A stretch of DNA of 64,000 bases from Aricia agestis (Eukaryota > Arthropoda > Insecta > Lepidoptera > Lycaenidae): NCBI RefSeq assembly GCF_905147365.1, contig NC_056409.1:18419001-18483000 (forward strand), written 5' to 3'. Every line of letters starts with the position of its first letter. The first letter of the stretch is position 1. Positions 43,697-54,771 of this stretch are shown in pieces. The position numbers were made by a program, and so were the translations under genes. The notes below the pieces were generated by a model. The model saw only the letters and a program-made list of their open reading frames with translations. It was not told the DNA's origin and did not search any database.

Positions 43697-44044
43697 GTGG
43701 GAGAGCCATGCTTCGGCACGAATGGGCCGGCTCGACCGGAGAAATACCACGTCCTCACAGAAAACCAGCGTGAAACAGCGCTTCCGCTGTGTTTCGCCGA
43801 GTGAGTGAGTTTACCGGAGGCCCAATCCCCTACCCTTTTCCTTTACCTACCCTCCCCTATTTCCTTCCGTACCCTCCCCTATTCCTTTCCGTACCCTCCC
43901 CTATTACCCCTTAAAAGGCCGGCAACGCACCTGTTTTTTGCTGCACTCTTTTGATGCTGCGAGTGTCCATGGGCGACGGAAGTTGCTTTCCATCAGGTGA
44001 CCCGTTTGCTCGTTTGCCCCCTTATTTCATAAAAAAAAAAAAAA
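43697..44044 (+). mobile_element. SINE-B copy 5, full length
   Basis: acgtgggagagccatgcttc head, palindromic segment, C-rich tract of repeated accctcccctattcctttcc, tail block, and an A tail of 16 or more bases. It carries a small extra insert (gttttttgctgca) in the tail block. Confidence 0.8.
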
Positions 44045-44262
44045 TTATCTAACAAAAGATTTTCAAAATTTTTACACTGAAGTCGTAATGACACTTAATA
44101 TGTTTTTTGAACAATGGTTTTCACATGGTGTAAAAATATTATAAAACTATTTTTAATAGGTTTCTTCCTATTCGAATAACTTCTACAAGAATATAGTATC
44201 CACTATAATAAACCAGTAAAACTCTAGAATGTACTGTCGCCAGTAGTAATTCCGGACGGAGC

Positions 44263-44690
44263 GTATTTCCTCTTAAAAGGCCGGCAACGGCACTTGCAAC
44301 TCTTCCGATGTTGTGAGCAGAAGCGGCGTAAGGCGTTGGCGACGTGTGCAACCGCCAATGGACTCACCGTCTAAGGGCTCTCATGCCCTTAGACCACGAA
44401 GGTTTTTTTAGGTTTTACGAGTAATAATACTCAAATATTAATAAATAAAACGTTTTATAAATAAAAGTTTGAGTATATAAAAGTTCTTCCTCTCAAAAAA
44501 TGCGTCTATTTGCGTCATCCATCAGGAGGCCTCACAAATGATATTTCAGGGGGCCCACAAGATATTATATATTCTGGTCCACAAAAAATTTTGGTCTTGC
44601 CCCGCCACTGGTTGCGAATGCCCATGGGAACGATAATTGTTTTCCATCAGGGATCCGTTTACTCGTTTGTCACTTTATTTTATTTCGAAA
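44263..44690 (+). repeat. Divergent SINE-B-like pieces
   Basis: cttaaaaggccggcaacggc at 44272 and gcccatgggaacgataattg, ttttccatcagggatccg at about 44618-44660 recall the SINE-B tail, split by unrelated sequence (including ctaagggctctcatgccctt). Probably an old copy. Confidence 0.4.
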
Positions 44691-45524
44691 AATACGCTTG
44701 GCACTTAGGGACTGCCGCGGTAAAGCTATTGCATGGTATTTTTTATCAAATTATAATTCGCATACGCCTAGTCGCACGCACACAAACACCGTGGCGAAGT
44801 TTGGCAACGCCGCTGGTCGCAGCAGCGTTAGGTTATTTTAGTTTTTATTTTTAGTTTGTGTTTTTAGTTACGGAAATTTCTTTACGGAATTTATGGATTC
44901 GGTCGCCGCGCTCGAAGCCCGCGTGACGCGATAAAAGCTATAAAGTAGCTTAAAATATAAATTATGCTTGCTTGACCACTTAGATAAGAAACATCTAGAT
45001 CAAGCTCAACGATCAGGAATATTAAATATATATCGCGGAACGTTCCACCGCGGTCCGCAATGGGACCTAATTAATTTAATTCCGCATTATGTCTTTTGTG
45101 CAAACTAATCGCCCCAAGTTTTTGTAGCCCCTCACTACCCAAGCGATTTTAAACGTTATCGCAAAAGGATAGATTCGAAATTGGAACGAAAGGAAATTGG
45201 TGCCTTAATTTGAAACAATTGACTTGCAAATTTTGTCAAAGAGGCCGACGCGCGACGTTCCGCCTTTTTTAGATAAGCTGTAATAGAAGTTAATAGTGGA
45301 TATTATAGCTGCAAGAAGTTTCTATGTGACTTGCTGAATTACATAGTAATAATATAATAATAATAATAAGAACTAAGGATTAAGATTCATATAACTTAAT
45401 CACTTCTTGCGCTTATTCCACTTTATTTATTAGTAAACTGGAGAATAAAATAAAATAGAAAAGTGTATAATTATATTGAATTACAAATGTAAAAACGCTT
45501 TAAAGTCGTTTTTATAAAACTACC
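44691..45524. other. Unassigned stretch upstream of the Calx-like exon
   Basis: 44880-45260 lacks recognised repeats and is more balanced in composition than its surroundings (gcgaagcccgcgt-like and gaggccgacgcgcgac stretches). It could hold intronic regulatory sequence; this is only a suggestion. Confidence 0.3.
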
Positions 45525-45573
45525 ATTTATGTTTAAGTACAAAAAAAGAGTTTTTTTGTACTTAAACATAAAT
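45525..45573. repeat. Perfect hairpin, about 22-base arms
   Basis: atttatgtttaagtacaaaa is followed by aaagag and its complement, about 500 bases upstream of the Calx-like exon. Confidence 0.7.
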
Positions 45574-46075
45574 TAGAATATGAAGATCTAAGCTTACAAT
45601 TTATTACCGTTTTAGTATTATTTAGTAGCACTATTACACTGAATATTCTGGTACATTCTGACGGCTACAGATCTGAGGTCTTGTGATCTTAGACGTAGCC
45701 TTAATAATTTAATGTCTTCATAACTTGAAGTTGCAGTTTTATTGCTGGAGCACAGTTTATACTTTATATTTTATACTTTAAGATGAAGGATGTAGAATAG
45801 TTTTGATTACAATTAAACGTAAATTTTTACTCGTGTACAAAAATACGGACAACTTCAAAGTTAAGGAATTAAATGTTTTAAAACTACTAAACCAATTTTG
45901 ATAAAAATTAAAAAATATATGTACAGTGTGAATGCGAAAATGTACGGGTTCCTGTACATTTTGCGCATTGCTTATCTCAGAAAATAAGTCTCAATAACTG
46001 CTGTAAATAAATGAATCAAAAGCTGACAAAAACATCTATTAAGATGTATACTAACAAGACTATGCATTGTTTCAG

Positions 46076-46167
46076 GAAGTTCATTCCACTCCACATCATA
46101 GAAGAGGACAGCTACGAGAAGGATGTGCTGTTTTACGTCAACCTCGGCAATCCTGAGCTGCTCGGAG
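46076..46167 (+). CDS. Calx: Internal exon, probable Calx-beta segment of Na+/Ca2+ exchanger
   Basis: A 92-base exon. The acceptor gcattgtttcag ends at 46075, and a perfect branch-point string tactaac lies at 46049-46055, about 20 bases before it. The donor GAG|GTAGGT starts at 46168. Read in the open frame it gives KFIPLHIIEEDSYEKDVLFY followed by VNLGNPELLG; one base at each end completes a split codon. The pattern I.ED.SYEKDV.FYV.LG.P.L matches the strand-rich Calx-beta repeat at the position where vertebrate NCX genes have their alternative exons (EEYEKN.TFFLEIGEP). Calx is a plasma-membrane antiporter that exports Ca2+ for Na+; the Calx-beta loop binds regulatory Ca2+. Family assignment rests on recalled motifs, not on a search. 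No neighbouring exon was identified, so flanking introns must be long (at least several kilobases). Confidence 0.6.
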
Positions 46168-46394
46168 GTAGGTACCGTAGTTTACTATTAATATACTCTT
46201 TCTGTTTTATACTCTTTGTTACATCTATGTTATGATCTATGTCTCTCTGTATTATACTCGTTTACAATATCTACGTTATGCCTTTAAGGTTGGTCGCATA
46301 CACACCAACTTATTATATTTCCTTTAATGCTAAATTTCGATTTGGAATTCCGTGAGACTAGTGCAAACTTTCGTTTTTCTACACATACGCCCCG

Positions 46395-46617
46395 CCTCCG
46401 TATCACGTAACTTTCGAGAGCAATGCGATAGCAATTATTGCGCGATAATTGCTCCAAAATCGCAATTTCGTAACACGTAAACACAAAACAATACGATTGC
46501 AATCGATTACTATACATGACACCATTGTTATTTGTTTGTGACATTCATGACACCCAGCAATCAGTCGCGCGATTATTGCTAGTGGATTGCTGATCGCTTT
46601 TTTCACGTGATAAGGTA
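46395..46617. repeat. Degenerate inverted-repeat segment
   Basis: cgtatcacgtaactttcgag and cgcttttttcacgtgataag, with several gcgcgataattgc / gcgcgattattgc units in both directions. Possibly a MITE inserted in the intron behind the Calx-like exon. Confidence 0.35.
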
Positions 46618-46625
46618 GCTAGGCT

Positions 46626-47479
46626 TGCGCTCAAAATGTACGTGTGGAATTTACTCCGTTCGGAGGAAAACGTACATGTTTGTTAATTAGTTAATAAATC
46701 TACTGATTCAATGCATTCGGATGTCCGAATCTGGAAAACGAATTCGGAAGTTGAATATGGAAAACGTCTGTATGGGGCCAGCCTTAAATATTTGTTTACA
46801 CTATGCACACTCTGTATTACACCTATGTTATGCCTTTATCAATATTTTTTTACACTTCGCACACTTTTTAATTGTGTTTAATTGTTATTAATAATATTTA
46901 GAGCAATATTCACTATAGATTTACAGGTTGTATTATTATAAAAATTATTAAAGAAAATTTTAAATCTATGGTGAATGTCCTGCCAATTTCTTTAATATTT
47001 TTACACAATAATTATGCATCCTCACTAGTCACTTTTAATATCACAACAATAATTATCAAAATCAAAATAAAACATACAGATGAAAGAAACTTAAAGTGAT
47101 TTTATATATTATTATAATTATTGTTTGCTAATTTATAAACAAAAGTTATACCGCACAGTTAATTATATGAGTTTAATATTAACCTCTATTATATTTGAGT
47201 ATACATACTATTACCATGCTAAATTATAATTTGTTTACTGTCATTGAACGTTCGTTTGATATAAATGTATTTATTAATTTAAAGGCACTCAGGGGAAAAT
47301 CTGGCCAAGTGCGAGTCATGCTCACTCTCATAGGGTTCCGTCTGAACCGTGCCTTACTAGACTAGCTGATACTAAGTTAGTTGCTGTAATCACAGACGGA
47401 CGGACAAACGGAAAGAAAATGTCTCTTACTTTATTTCTCTCTTTCTCTCAAATTATTACTGAGTAATAACATCGTTACC
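46626..47479. other. Unassigned AT-rich intronic stretch
   Basis: Mostly AT-rich. A piece at about 47308-47370 (ggccaagtgcgagtcatgct, agggttccgt) belongs to the same family as 56835-57266, in reverse. Confidence 0.4.
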
Positions 47480-47605
47480 AATATTATAAAATGCGAAAGT
47501 CTGTTACCTTTTCACGCTTTTAAACCGTTCAACCGACTTAAATAAAATTTGGTTCAGAGATACTGTGAGAGAAGGGAGAGGATATGGGATAGTTTTTGTA
47601 GCATT
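47480..47605 (+). mobile_element. Split Helitron-like element, left half
   Basis: aatattataaaatgcgaaag, then ccttttcacgcttttaaacc, gagatactgtgagag and ggatatgggatagttttt follow the first half of the copy at 22716. The second half resumes at about 50165. Confidence 0.55.
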
Positions 47606-47619
47606 CAAATATATTATAT

Positions 47620-49030
47620 TATGTTGATGCCCTTACTTACTTGTTCAACTCCATTTACGACTCTGGTGTTATAATCTCGGATTGGCTCGTGTCTACCTTC
47701 ATTACTCTGCCCAAAAAACCAAACGCCAGGCACTGTAAAGACTATCGCACTATAAGTCTTATTAGTCACGTTTTAAAAGTATTTCTCTCGATAATACATG
47801 ATTATCTCACTGAGAGCCAGTTTGGTTTTCGTTCTGGTACGGATACGAGAGAAGCTCAGTTTGCTCTTAATGTATTGGTCCAAAAGTGTAGAGACATGCA
47901 ACAAGATGTATACCTTTGTTTCGTTGACTATGAAAAGGCATTTGACCGAGTCAAACACGAAATCCTCATTGAACTTCTTCATGACATTGGACTGGATGGC
48001 AAAGATTATTAGCAATCTCTATTGGAACTTATTAGCAATCTCTATTGGAACCAAACAGCAACTGTTAGAGTAGATGGTGAGAATACTGATCCCATAGCTG
48101 TAGAATGTGGTGTTCGACAGGGGTGTACCCTTTCCCCGGACTTGTTCAATGTATACTCGGAATCAATAACAAGCAGAGCTCTTGAAGATATTGAAGACGG
48201 TGTCATCATAAATGGTGTTCTCATCAATAACATTCGATACGCTGACGATACGGTTCTTATTGCAACATCCAAGGAAAGTCTTCAGCGTATTATCACTAGA
48301 CTAGCGAATGAATCCCATAAAGCAGGTTTGAGGATGAACGCTTCAAAAACAAAAATAATGACTATAGCTAATAACCCTCAAAATACAATAATTAAAGTGG
48401 ACAACACCTTGCTGACGAGAGTGGATAAGTACAAATACTTGGGTTGCTGGGTAACAGAAAGCTGGGAATCAGAGACTGAGATCCGTGCCCGTATAGAGAT
48501 AGCGAGGGCAACATTCATAAAAATGAACAAAATACTCACAAGCCGCTCTCTCTCTGTTGAGTTACGAACCAGGGTACTCAAGTGCTATGTTTGGCCACAA
48601 TTCCTTTACGGTTGTGAAGCTTGGACTATGAAAGAAGACCTAAGAAAGAAATTGGAAGCATTTGAAATGTGGACTTACCGGCGAATGCTGCGGATAAAAT
48701 GGACGAAAAAAGTTACAAACGCAGAAGTACTCAAACGTATGCGTAAAAAGGTAGAACTTGTTCGTACCATCAAGCAAAGAAAAGTCGCGTATCTGGGCCA
48801 TATCTTCAGGAACAAACAGTACAAGCTTCTTCAAACCATAATGATAGGAAAGATTGCCGGGAAACGAAAACCAGGGAGACGCAAAACATCTTGGCTGAGG
48901 AATATCCGAGAATGGACATGGATAAAGACTGTTGAAGAACTTTTCAGACTCGCTTTGGACAAGGAAAAGTTTCGGAGCATGACTGCCAACCTTCAGTAAT
49001 TGGAGAGGCACTTGAAGAAGAAGAAAATAT
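47620..49030 (+). pseudogene. 5'-truncated RTE-like LINE reverse transcriptase, broken
   Basis: The main frame reads VDALTYLFNSIYDSG, then TLPKKPNARHCKDYRTISLI (finger/palm start), CFVDYEKAFDRVKHE (first catalytic Asp), a stop at 48010-48012, then GVRQGCTLSPDLFNVY and NNIRYADDTVLI (YADD active site at 48238-48249). The C-terminal thumb region ends with GKRKPGRRKTSWLRNIREW and a stop at 48997-48999. A 20-base string, ttagcaatctctattggaac, stands at 48009-48028 and again at 48032-48051 (period 23) right at the stop. Residues between ISHVLKVFL and IIHDYL also appear shortened. The endonuclease domain is missing. The short 3' region after the stop is gaagaag-rich. Clade by recall: RTE-like. The copy is inactive. 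Confidence 0.85.
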
Positions 49031-49132
49031 ATTATACTAGTCCGGGTACCGTAGAACATTTTTTTTACTTTCAAGCTATTATACCTGTTGTAGGACAATG
49101 ATACTCTTAAATTATATAACTACTAGCGACCC

Positions 49133-49828
49133 GCCCCGGCTTCGCATCGGGTATAAAATATATAGCCACTGAAAAAATGATTAAAATCGATTCAACAGTT
49201 TTGACTTGTATTCATTATTAATTTATTACTATCCGTGGCCCGAATTGGTCGGCACCGCCGCAAAAGCTACTTCCCGCAATTTTTAAATCTGTAATATCTT
49301 CGAAAATATTTAAATCGTATGCTGTAAAGGGCCATATAGATCTACATTAAATCAATAATGTATTAAAGTTATTTCATTGGATAAGGATTAATGCTGTATT
49401 TATTAAAATTGCTTCGAAAATTAGCCATTATTTGTCGTAAATAGAAAATGACAAAAAAATGTTATTGTGGAATATCCATAAGAGATAGGAATTAGATATA
49501 TACCATCGCGGAGTTTTTTGTAGACCTTTTCAATGTGTACAATACTTGGTACATTCTTTTGATAAATCTCGTAGGTTTCAGCCTGCGTTTGCAATGTAAG
49601 CGGAAAAAATGTAATTATTTACGACATCACATTAGTAACCCCAACAATAACAGTATTTCTCCACTATTTAATTAATGTTATTATACCTATAACCTTCCTC
49701 TTGAATCACTCTATCTATTAAAGAAAACTGCATCAAAATCCGTTGCGTAGTTTTAAAGATTAAAGGGAACAAAGGGACATGAGGGAAAAAGCGACTTTGT
49801 TTTATAATATACAAGTAATATATATAGA
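49133..49828 (-). mobile_element. Helitron-like family 8 ('gcgacccgccccggcttcg'), copy 1
   Basis: CTAG at 49133, then cgacccgccccggcttcgca; the end has gttttataatatac and tatatagA. A relative of 54772-55186, sharing ccatcgcggagtttt and cagcctgcgtttgcaatgta. Confidence 0.7.
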
Positions 49829-49861
49829 TAGATTAACCTATCAATATATAGAAAATCTGAT

Positions 49862-49937
49862 TGTTAGGGTTCTGTTTTAGGAATCAGTAGTCAACCAAGT
49901 TATGTTGATTACAGAACCCTATAACGGAACCCTAACG
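49862..49937. repeat. Small palindromic unit, 'gttagggttc'
   Basis: ttgttagggttctgtttt at the left and ataacggaaccctaac at the right are inverted around a 45-base centre that repeats gttgattacagaaccctata. A possible mini-MITE. Confidence 0.4.
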
Positions 49938-50164
49938 AGCTGATTTTTTGTTCATATAATTTAAAAGTAACATTGTCCTACAAATAAAACAGTCCATATT
50001 TTAGGACCATCAATTTAAAGTATGAAATCCTTTCTATCTCTGTTAGCTACCACTTTTGAGATTTTTCGCAAATAATAATGTTGTTCGTCTTATCATAATG
50101 AAGCTACTCACAAAAAATTAGCTTGATAGTAATTTAAAAAAAAATTGCTACGGAACCCGGACTA

Positions 50165-50216
50165 TACAGTTCCCGCGCGATAATCGAATTTCGGCGCAAC
50201 AGAGTTGCGGGGGTCT
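50165..50216 (+). mobile_element. Split Helitron-like element, right half
   Basis: tacagttcccgcgcgataat and gcgcaacagagttgcggggg continue the family layout that broke off at 47605. About 15 expected bases are missing at the junction. Confidence 0.55.
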
Positions 50217-50645
50217 ACCACTCCGCTATTTAAATAAATCGTTACATACATTTGCTTGGGATCTCGCGGTGTGGCGGCTGTACGCGATTCCGCGATTAGA
50301 AGAACCATACACGGTTATTCCATTTTTAACGGGCAAAACACACAAGCAATCCAGCATCTATTCACCCATCTGTCAAGACCTAGCAACACAGAAAGGCTGG
50401 CAACACCGCAACAATAGGAATCTGTGCTTCAACTTGACAGTTGACACTTCCTTCAATGAAACGACCCCGGCTGGGGTGCCAAGTTTCTTTTCTTTAACGT
50501 AATAACCTTTTTTATATTATCTTCTATTTTTACATCTTAACGTCTTATACAGTCCACAAGTTATTAACACGGCCAAACCGCTCGTTTGCGCGGACGCATA
50601 TAAAACTGACTTATACGAATGTTTCACGTCGTGTTACGTTATCTT
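50217..50645. other. Unassigned stretch with 77-codon open frame
   Basis: 50269-50502 (+) is open: MWRLYAIPRLEEPYTVIPFL and onward. No domain recognised; it could be a transposon remnant. No splice sites or promoter were seen to support a gene. Confidence 0.3.
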
Positions 50646-50976
50646 TTTTTTTTAAATAAGGGGGCAAACGAGCAAACGGTGGAAAGCAACTTCCGTCGCC
50701 CATGGACACTCGCAGTATCAGAAGAGCTGCAGGTGCGTTGCCGGCATTTTAAGAGGGAATAGGGTAATAGGGGAGGGTAGGGAAGGGAATAGGGGAGGGT
50801 AGGGAAGGAAATAGGAGAGGGTAGGGAAGGGAATAAGGTAGGGGATTGGGCCTCCGGTAAACTCACTCACTCGGCGAAACACAGCGCAAGCGCTGTTTCA
50901 CGCCGATTTTCTGTGAGAACGTGGTATTTCTCCGGTCGAGCCGGCCCATTCGTGCCGAAGCATGGCTCTCTCACGT
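50646..50976 (-). mobile_element. SINE-B copy 6
   Basis: Full-length reverse copy with the G-rich tandem tract at about 50757-50850 on the plus strand; part of the tail (ggtcacctgat) is deleted after gagcaaacgg. Confidence 0.8.
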
Positions 50977-51834
50977 CAAAAATCGTATCTAGTTTAGAAA
51001 CGAGTTTATCTAAGCTGTTTAAGCTGTTAATTGTAGTTAGACGCCATTACCTTTTTCTTAGCTGTTCTTCCCCGTGAAGGATGAATAGCTTTAGTCAATA
51101 GATTATTGTATAAGTTTATTTGTTTATTAGTTTCTTACTAGATTATAGTGATATAATGTTGCGCGTGGTGAACTTTCTAAGCTGTACCAGACAAACCTTG
51201 CAGGTTTATGGTACACTCTCAATTAGACATAAGTAATAATTTATATTACTTAAATAAATAAATAAATACCAATTACATTCCGATTTCAATGGCCGACAAT
51301 TATCGTTATTGCAGCGGTGAGCGTAGTCAGCGGAACTTGCTGAGGTTTTTCAAACGACCCGAGTAGAATAGGTTCTTTTAGTATTACTTGAAATTGAAGT
51401 ACATTTTTAAATATGATAAGTTTTTAAAGTTCACACGTCATTCATTTTTATTTCTTACTTATTAAACCGTCGAATGTTGAAAATACAGGACGTAAATTGC
51501 ATCTAAAATCAAAATGTTTCATTTCCGGGTAGACAAAATCAAAATTACAAAAACTACGACTTTACTTATATCAAAATGGCATTTCGTACTTTTTTTATTA
51601 AAGGTTCTTTTTTACAACTTATTTAAAAGTCGTCCTGTATATCATTTTAATAATTTAAATTTGAATTTTGCTACAAACATCTATCAGCAACACATGAATC
51701 GTAAAATACCAAAATAAAGGCCTTAAAATTTACAGTACTTAGGAACTTACAAACCTACAATAATTTTTTCGTTTTAAGCAAAATATTACTAATTTTCTGA
51801 TAATTTCTTGGTAATTAATTAGACAAACGAGGTA
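50977..51834. other. Unassigned AT-rich stretch
   Basis: Ends near 51250-51268 in repeated aaataaat, like a retroelement tail, but no body was recognised. The rest has no features I can support. Confidence 0.35.
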
Positions 51835-51879
51835 TCTAGGTCTCAAGTAGTAATTCGGTTACGGTACGGAGCGTGCGGC

Positions 51880-52085
51880 ATACGAATGGCCGCGCTGAAT
51901 ATTTTATCCGCGCCGCACGTCCTGCGTGAGAGACTAAAGGAGTGAGCACACTGAGACGGGCCGTACCGGGGCTCAGCTTGCCGGGGCGCATCGCAAAAAT
52001 CCGCCTCCATTCAATTTGTATGGAAGCGGATGCGCGTATCGCACGCTGTGCCGGGGCGCATCGCACATTAAAATCGAGCCAATAG
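51880..52085. repeat. GC-rich segment with 'gccggggcgcatcgca' twice
   Basis: gccggggcgcatcgca occurs at about 51979 and 52051 around ccgcctccattcaatttgta / tggaagcgga, an inverted pair. Probably a degenerate MITE. Confidence 0.4.
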
Positions 52086-52133
52086 TTCGTGAGAATGCTC
52101 AAACACAAAAACTCAATTTTGTAATATTAGTAA

Positions 52134-52759
52134 CTAGCTGTTGCCCGCGACTTCGTCCGCGTGGACTTCAGTTTATAGCGCGCGACGTCAACAAAATTGG
52201 TGTCAAAAGCTTTTATAAAAAAAAACCCTGGTACCCCTTAAATCAAAACAGCTGTGCAGTGTGCACATAATATTTCATTTTTTAAAATTAAACTTTATAT
52301 TTTATGCCAAATTTGAAAGCTTATTTAGCCCCCCAATTAAACAACTTTACCCATAAACTATTTATCATTGATAGGTTTAAGGTTACGTCACTGTATATAA
52401 TATAAAGTACTGACTTATTAAATAACGTAATTAAAGAAATAACAATCGAAAAAAATCGAAACTCAAATGTATGATGATACCACCTCTTATAGAAACATGT
52501 TGGGCAAGCGTTAGCGCGATGTACTCGTAAGAGACGCACGGCGCCATCTAGTATGGATTTTTGGAACTAACTTAATTTGAACAAATTTTCGTATTTTCAC
52601 CCCCTTACAACCCTTTTTCCAGTAAAAAAGTAGCCTATGTCCTTTCTCAGGCTTTAGACTATCTGTATACAAAATTTCATTACAATCGGTTCGGTAGTTT
52701 TGGCGTGAAAGCGAGGCAGACAGACAGAGATACTTTCGCATTTATAATATTAGTATAGA
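52134..52759 (-). mobile_element. LEP1-like Helitron, complete
   Basis: CTAG at 52134, then the gttgcccgcgacttcgtccg 3' hairpin region characteristic of LEP1-type Helitrons of Lepidoptera; the 5' end is tctatactaatattataaat on the minus strand. Flanks are A and T. The 626-base interior lacks replication or helicase genes. Confidence 0.8.
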
Positions 52760-52789
52760 TAATACAGTAATTCCTACCGCCTAAATAAA

Positions 52790-52852
52790 TAAGGCCTATG
52801 TCCAGCAGTGGACGGCTATAGGCTGATATGATGATGATGATGATGAAACAAA
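52790..52852 (+). repeat. 3' end of a LINE (cctatgtccagcagtggacg)
   Basis: The string cctatgtccagcagtggacg followed by gctataggctgatatgatga and a (GAT)n run is a common 3' terminus of insect RTE-like LINEs. Only the tail is present. Confidence 0.55.
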
Positions 52853-52969
52853 TAAGGATATTTGATCAAAATACATTTACTAGTATAATAATGGTTGATA
52901 TAAAATAATGAAAAATATTTTAATTGCATATATTATGACCCAAGTTATTGAAATCAATCTTTTGTCCCC

Positions 52970-53012
52970 TCCGCAGGATTCGAACCCGCCACCTCCGGAT
53001 CAACCCTAAGTT
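52970..53012 (-). repeat. tRNA-like SINE fragment
   Basis: caggattcgaacccgccacc is the complement of a B box followed by an acceptor-like end. Too short for a tRNA gene. Confidence 0.4.
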
Positions 53013-53033
53013 TAACAAATAATTATTTTAATA

Positions 53034-53386
53034 CTAGATGTCCCGCGCGGCTTCGCCCGCGTAAATTAGGAATTTTACGGAAACCGTACATTTTCCCATA
53101 AAAATAGCTCTTATGTCCCTACTCCCTTCACTTGGTCTACTCTATATCTGTGCCAAATATTGCCATAAAAATTGCTCCAGTAGTTCGTAATTTCTAATAT
53201 TTCCCCCGTTTTTCCCACATTTTCCTGAGTTTCTTCGGTCGTATTAGTCTTAGCCTATAGTCTTAGTTCTTACTCGATAAATGAGCTATCTAACACTGAA
53301 ATAAGTTTTTAAATCGGATCTGTAGTTCCTCCGATTCCGTTCAAGCAAACATACTCTTCAGGTTTATAATATTAGGTAGGTATAGA
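53034..53386 (-). mobile_element. Helitron-like element, family 9
   Basis: CTAG at 53034, gatgtcccgcgcggcttcgc, then cgttcaagcaaacatactct and the end gtaggtatagA. Flanked by A and T. It shares the general LEP1-type layout. Confidence 0.7.
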
Positions 53387-53889
53387 TTTTTTTTAATTAT
53401 CGCTTGACAAACTCGAGTCTCGATCTAAAAGACTATGAAAAGTACTTACCAATAACATGGTATAATATGGTAGTGATGATGATGACGATGTTGATGATGA
53501 ATGTAATTTGCATAGAAGCATATGCTTTCCGTTCTTAATACAACGCCGAAACTCCCAAACTTGTATCTATAAAGAATCAGGAGTTCTCTCAGCACCTTCC
53601 GAACCACGGTATACCAGGTATACCTCGGTTCAAAATCTTACTTGTTGGTAGCATATGCTTAGAATACTTCTCACGAAACCGAAGTCACCACATATTTCCC
53701 TATAATTTTTGAGGAGTTCCCTCGTTTACTTATGGATCCTTCATCAGATCACCACTTTTGTGAATATAATACCGAATTGGGATGATACCCTATATTTATG
53801 ATGATACCCAAAAGAAAAATTTTGAAAATCGGTTAACAAACGACGGAGTAATCGTTGAACATAAGAAAACGAACATAACACCTCCCCCA

Positions 53890-54045
53890 TTTTGAAAGTC
53901 GGTTAAAATTGTAGCCTATGTGTTATTATGATGTTTAAGCTATATTATTGTAAAGTTTCATTAAAATCCGTTCAGTAGTTTTTGCGTGAAAGAGTAACAA
54001 ACATCCATACATCTACATATACATCCATGCATCTATACATCTGTG
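53890..54045. repeat. Helitron fragment and 'gaaagtcggttaaaa' repeat
   Basis: ttttgaaagtcggttaaaat followed by ttcattaaaatccgttcagt, gcgtgaaagagtaacaaac and catccatac repeats. Partial elements joined; ends not clear. Confidence 0.4.
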
Positions 54046-54073
54046 GGATAATGCGTGGCGACGCTAAAGGAAG

Positions 54074-54160
54074 ATCTTCCGACCGAGCGAGGTGTTATGC
54101 TCGGTCAGGCCGAAGCCCACGTGATACATTTCAGCTGTCGTATATATACCGACGCGCTCA
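54074..54160 (-). repeat. Dispersed repeat (tatatatacgacagctgaaa), copy 2
   Basis: Inverted match to 4259-4344: cttccgaccgagcgaggtgt, ggtcaggccgaagcccacgt, tttcagctgtcgtatatata. Confidence 0.5.
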
Positions 54161-54219
54161 GAAAACTTCGATAGCGCGATGCAGGAATATTAGGCGATTT
54201 GTGGGTACCGCCACACATC

Positions 54220-54353
54220 CAAAATTTTTCTCACCTTTTAAACCTTCCCTAGACCTCCACGAATAATTCAAGACCAAGATAAGATAAATCCGTTCAGCCG
54301 TTCTCGAGTTTTAGCGAGACTAACGAACAGCAATTGATTTTTATATATATAGA
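54220..54353 (-). mobile_element. Helitron-like family 4, copy 4 (short)
   Basis: caccttttaaaccttcccta, ccgttcagccgttctcgagt and tatatatatagA match the family; the CTAG end is missing, cut by the neighbouring repeat. Confidence 0.6.
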
Positions 54354-54654
54354 TATAATCTTCTGTTCTTTGAATTTAGTCTACGCTAAGTTAAATTACG
54401 TTTTAAAGTGTTATTTTATTCCATAAAAGAATGATATTATTTATGTAGGTACAATGAATGGAAACATTCATCTGCATAATACATTTGCGATGCGAATGAA
54501 AAGATAAGTGAGGTCCCATTAGCAGAATAAAAGCATTAGGTGTAAAACATATTGTACACTGTATAACAGTCCACCGCATTATACAGCGTGTTACATTATT
54601 ACATCTACAAAATCTCTTATTACTAAACTTATTTGGGCAGCTGCATTTAACTAT

Positions 54655-54715
54655 TCTTGACGACCTCTGTGGCAGCTCAAGCTGGGGCTCGCGGGTTGGA
54701 ATGCCGAAGACGGAA
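54655..54715 (+). repeat. SINE-C head fragment
   Basis: gacgacctctgtggcagctc and gggctcgcgggttgga resemble a tRNA-type A and B box pair, in opposite orientation to the fuller copy at 55741-55995. Confidence 0.45.
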
Positions 54716-54771
54716 GAAAAAGTTTTCAATCTCTGGATGAGTATTCAATATCTATACATATTATAAAACAA

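Larger units (their letters stand above)
49038..50164. mobile_element. DNA-transposon-like unit, ends tagtccgggtaccgtag
   Basis: 17-base ends: tagtccgggtaccgtag (49038-49054) and ctacggaacccggacta (50148-50164) match at 16 of 17 positions when inverted. The ends resemble those of the MITE at 8473. A Helitron-like element (49133-49828) and a small palindrome (49862-49937) lie inside. A TA at each edge may be the target site. Confidence 0.55.

Noticed and set aside
48640..49098. 152-codon minus-strand frame
   Set aside because: Antisense shadow of the LINE reverse transcriptase.
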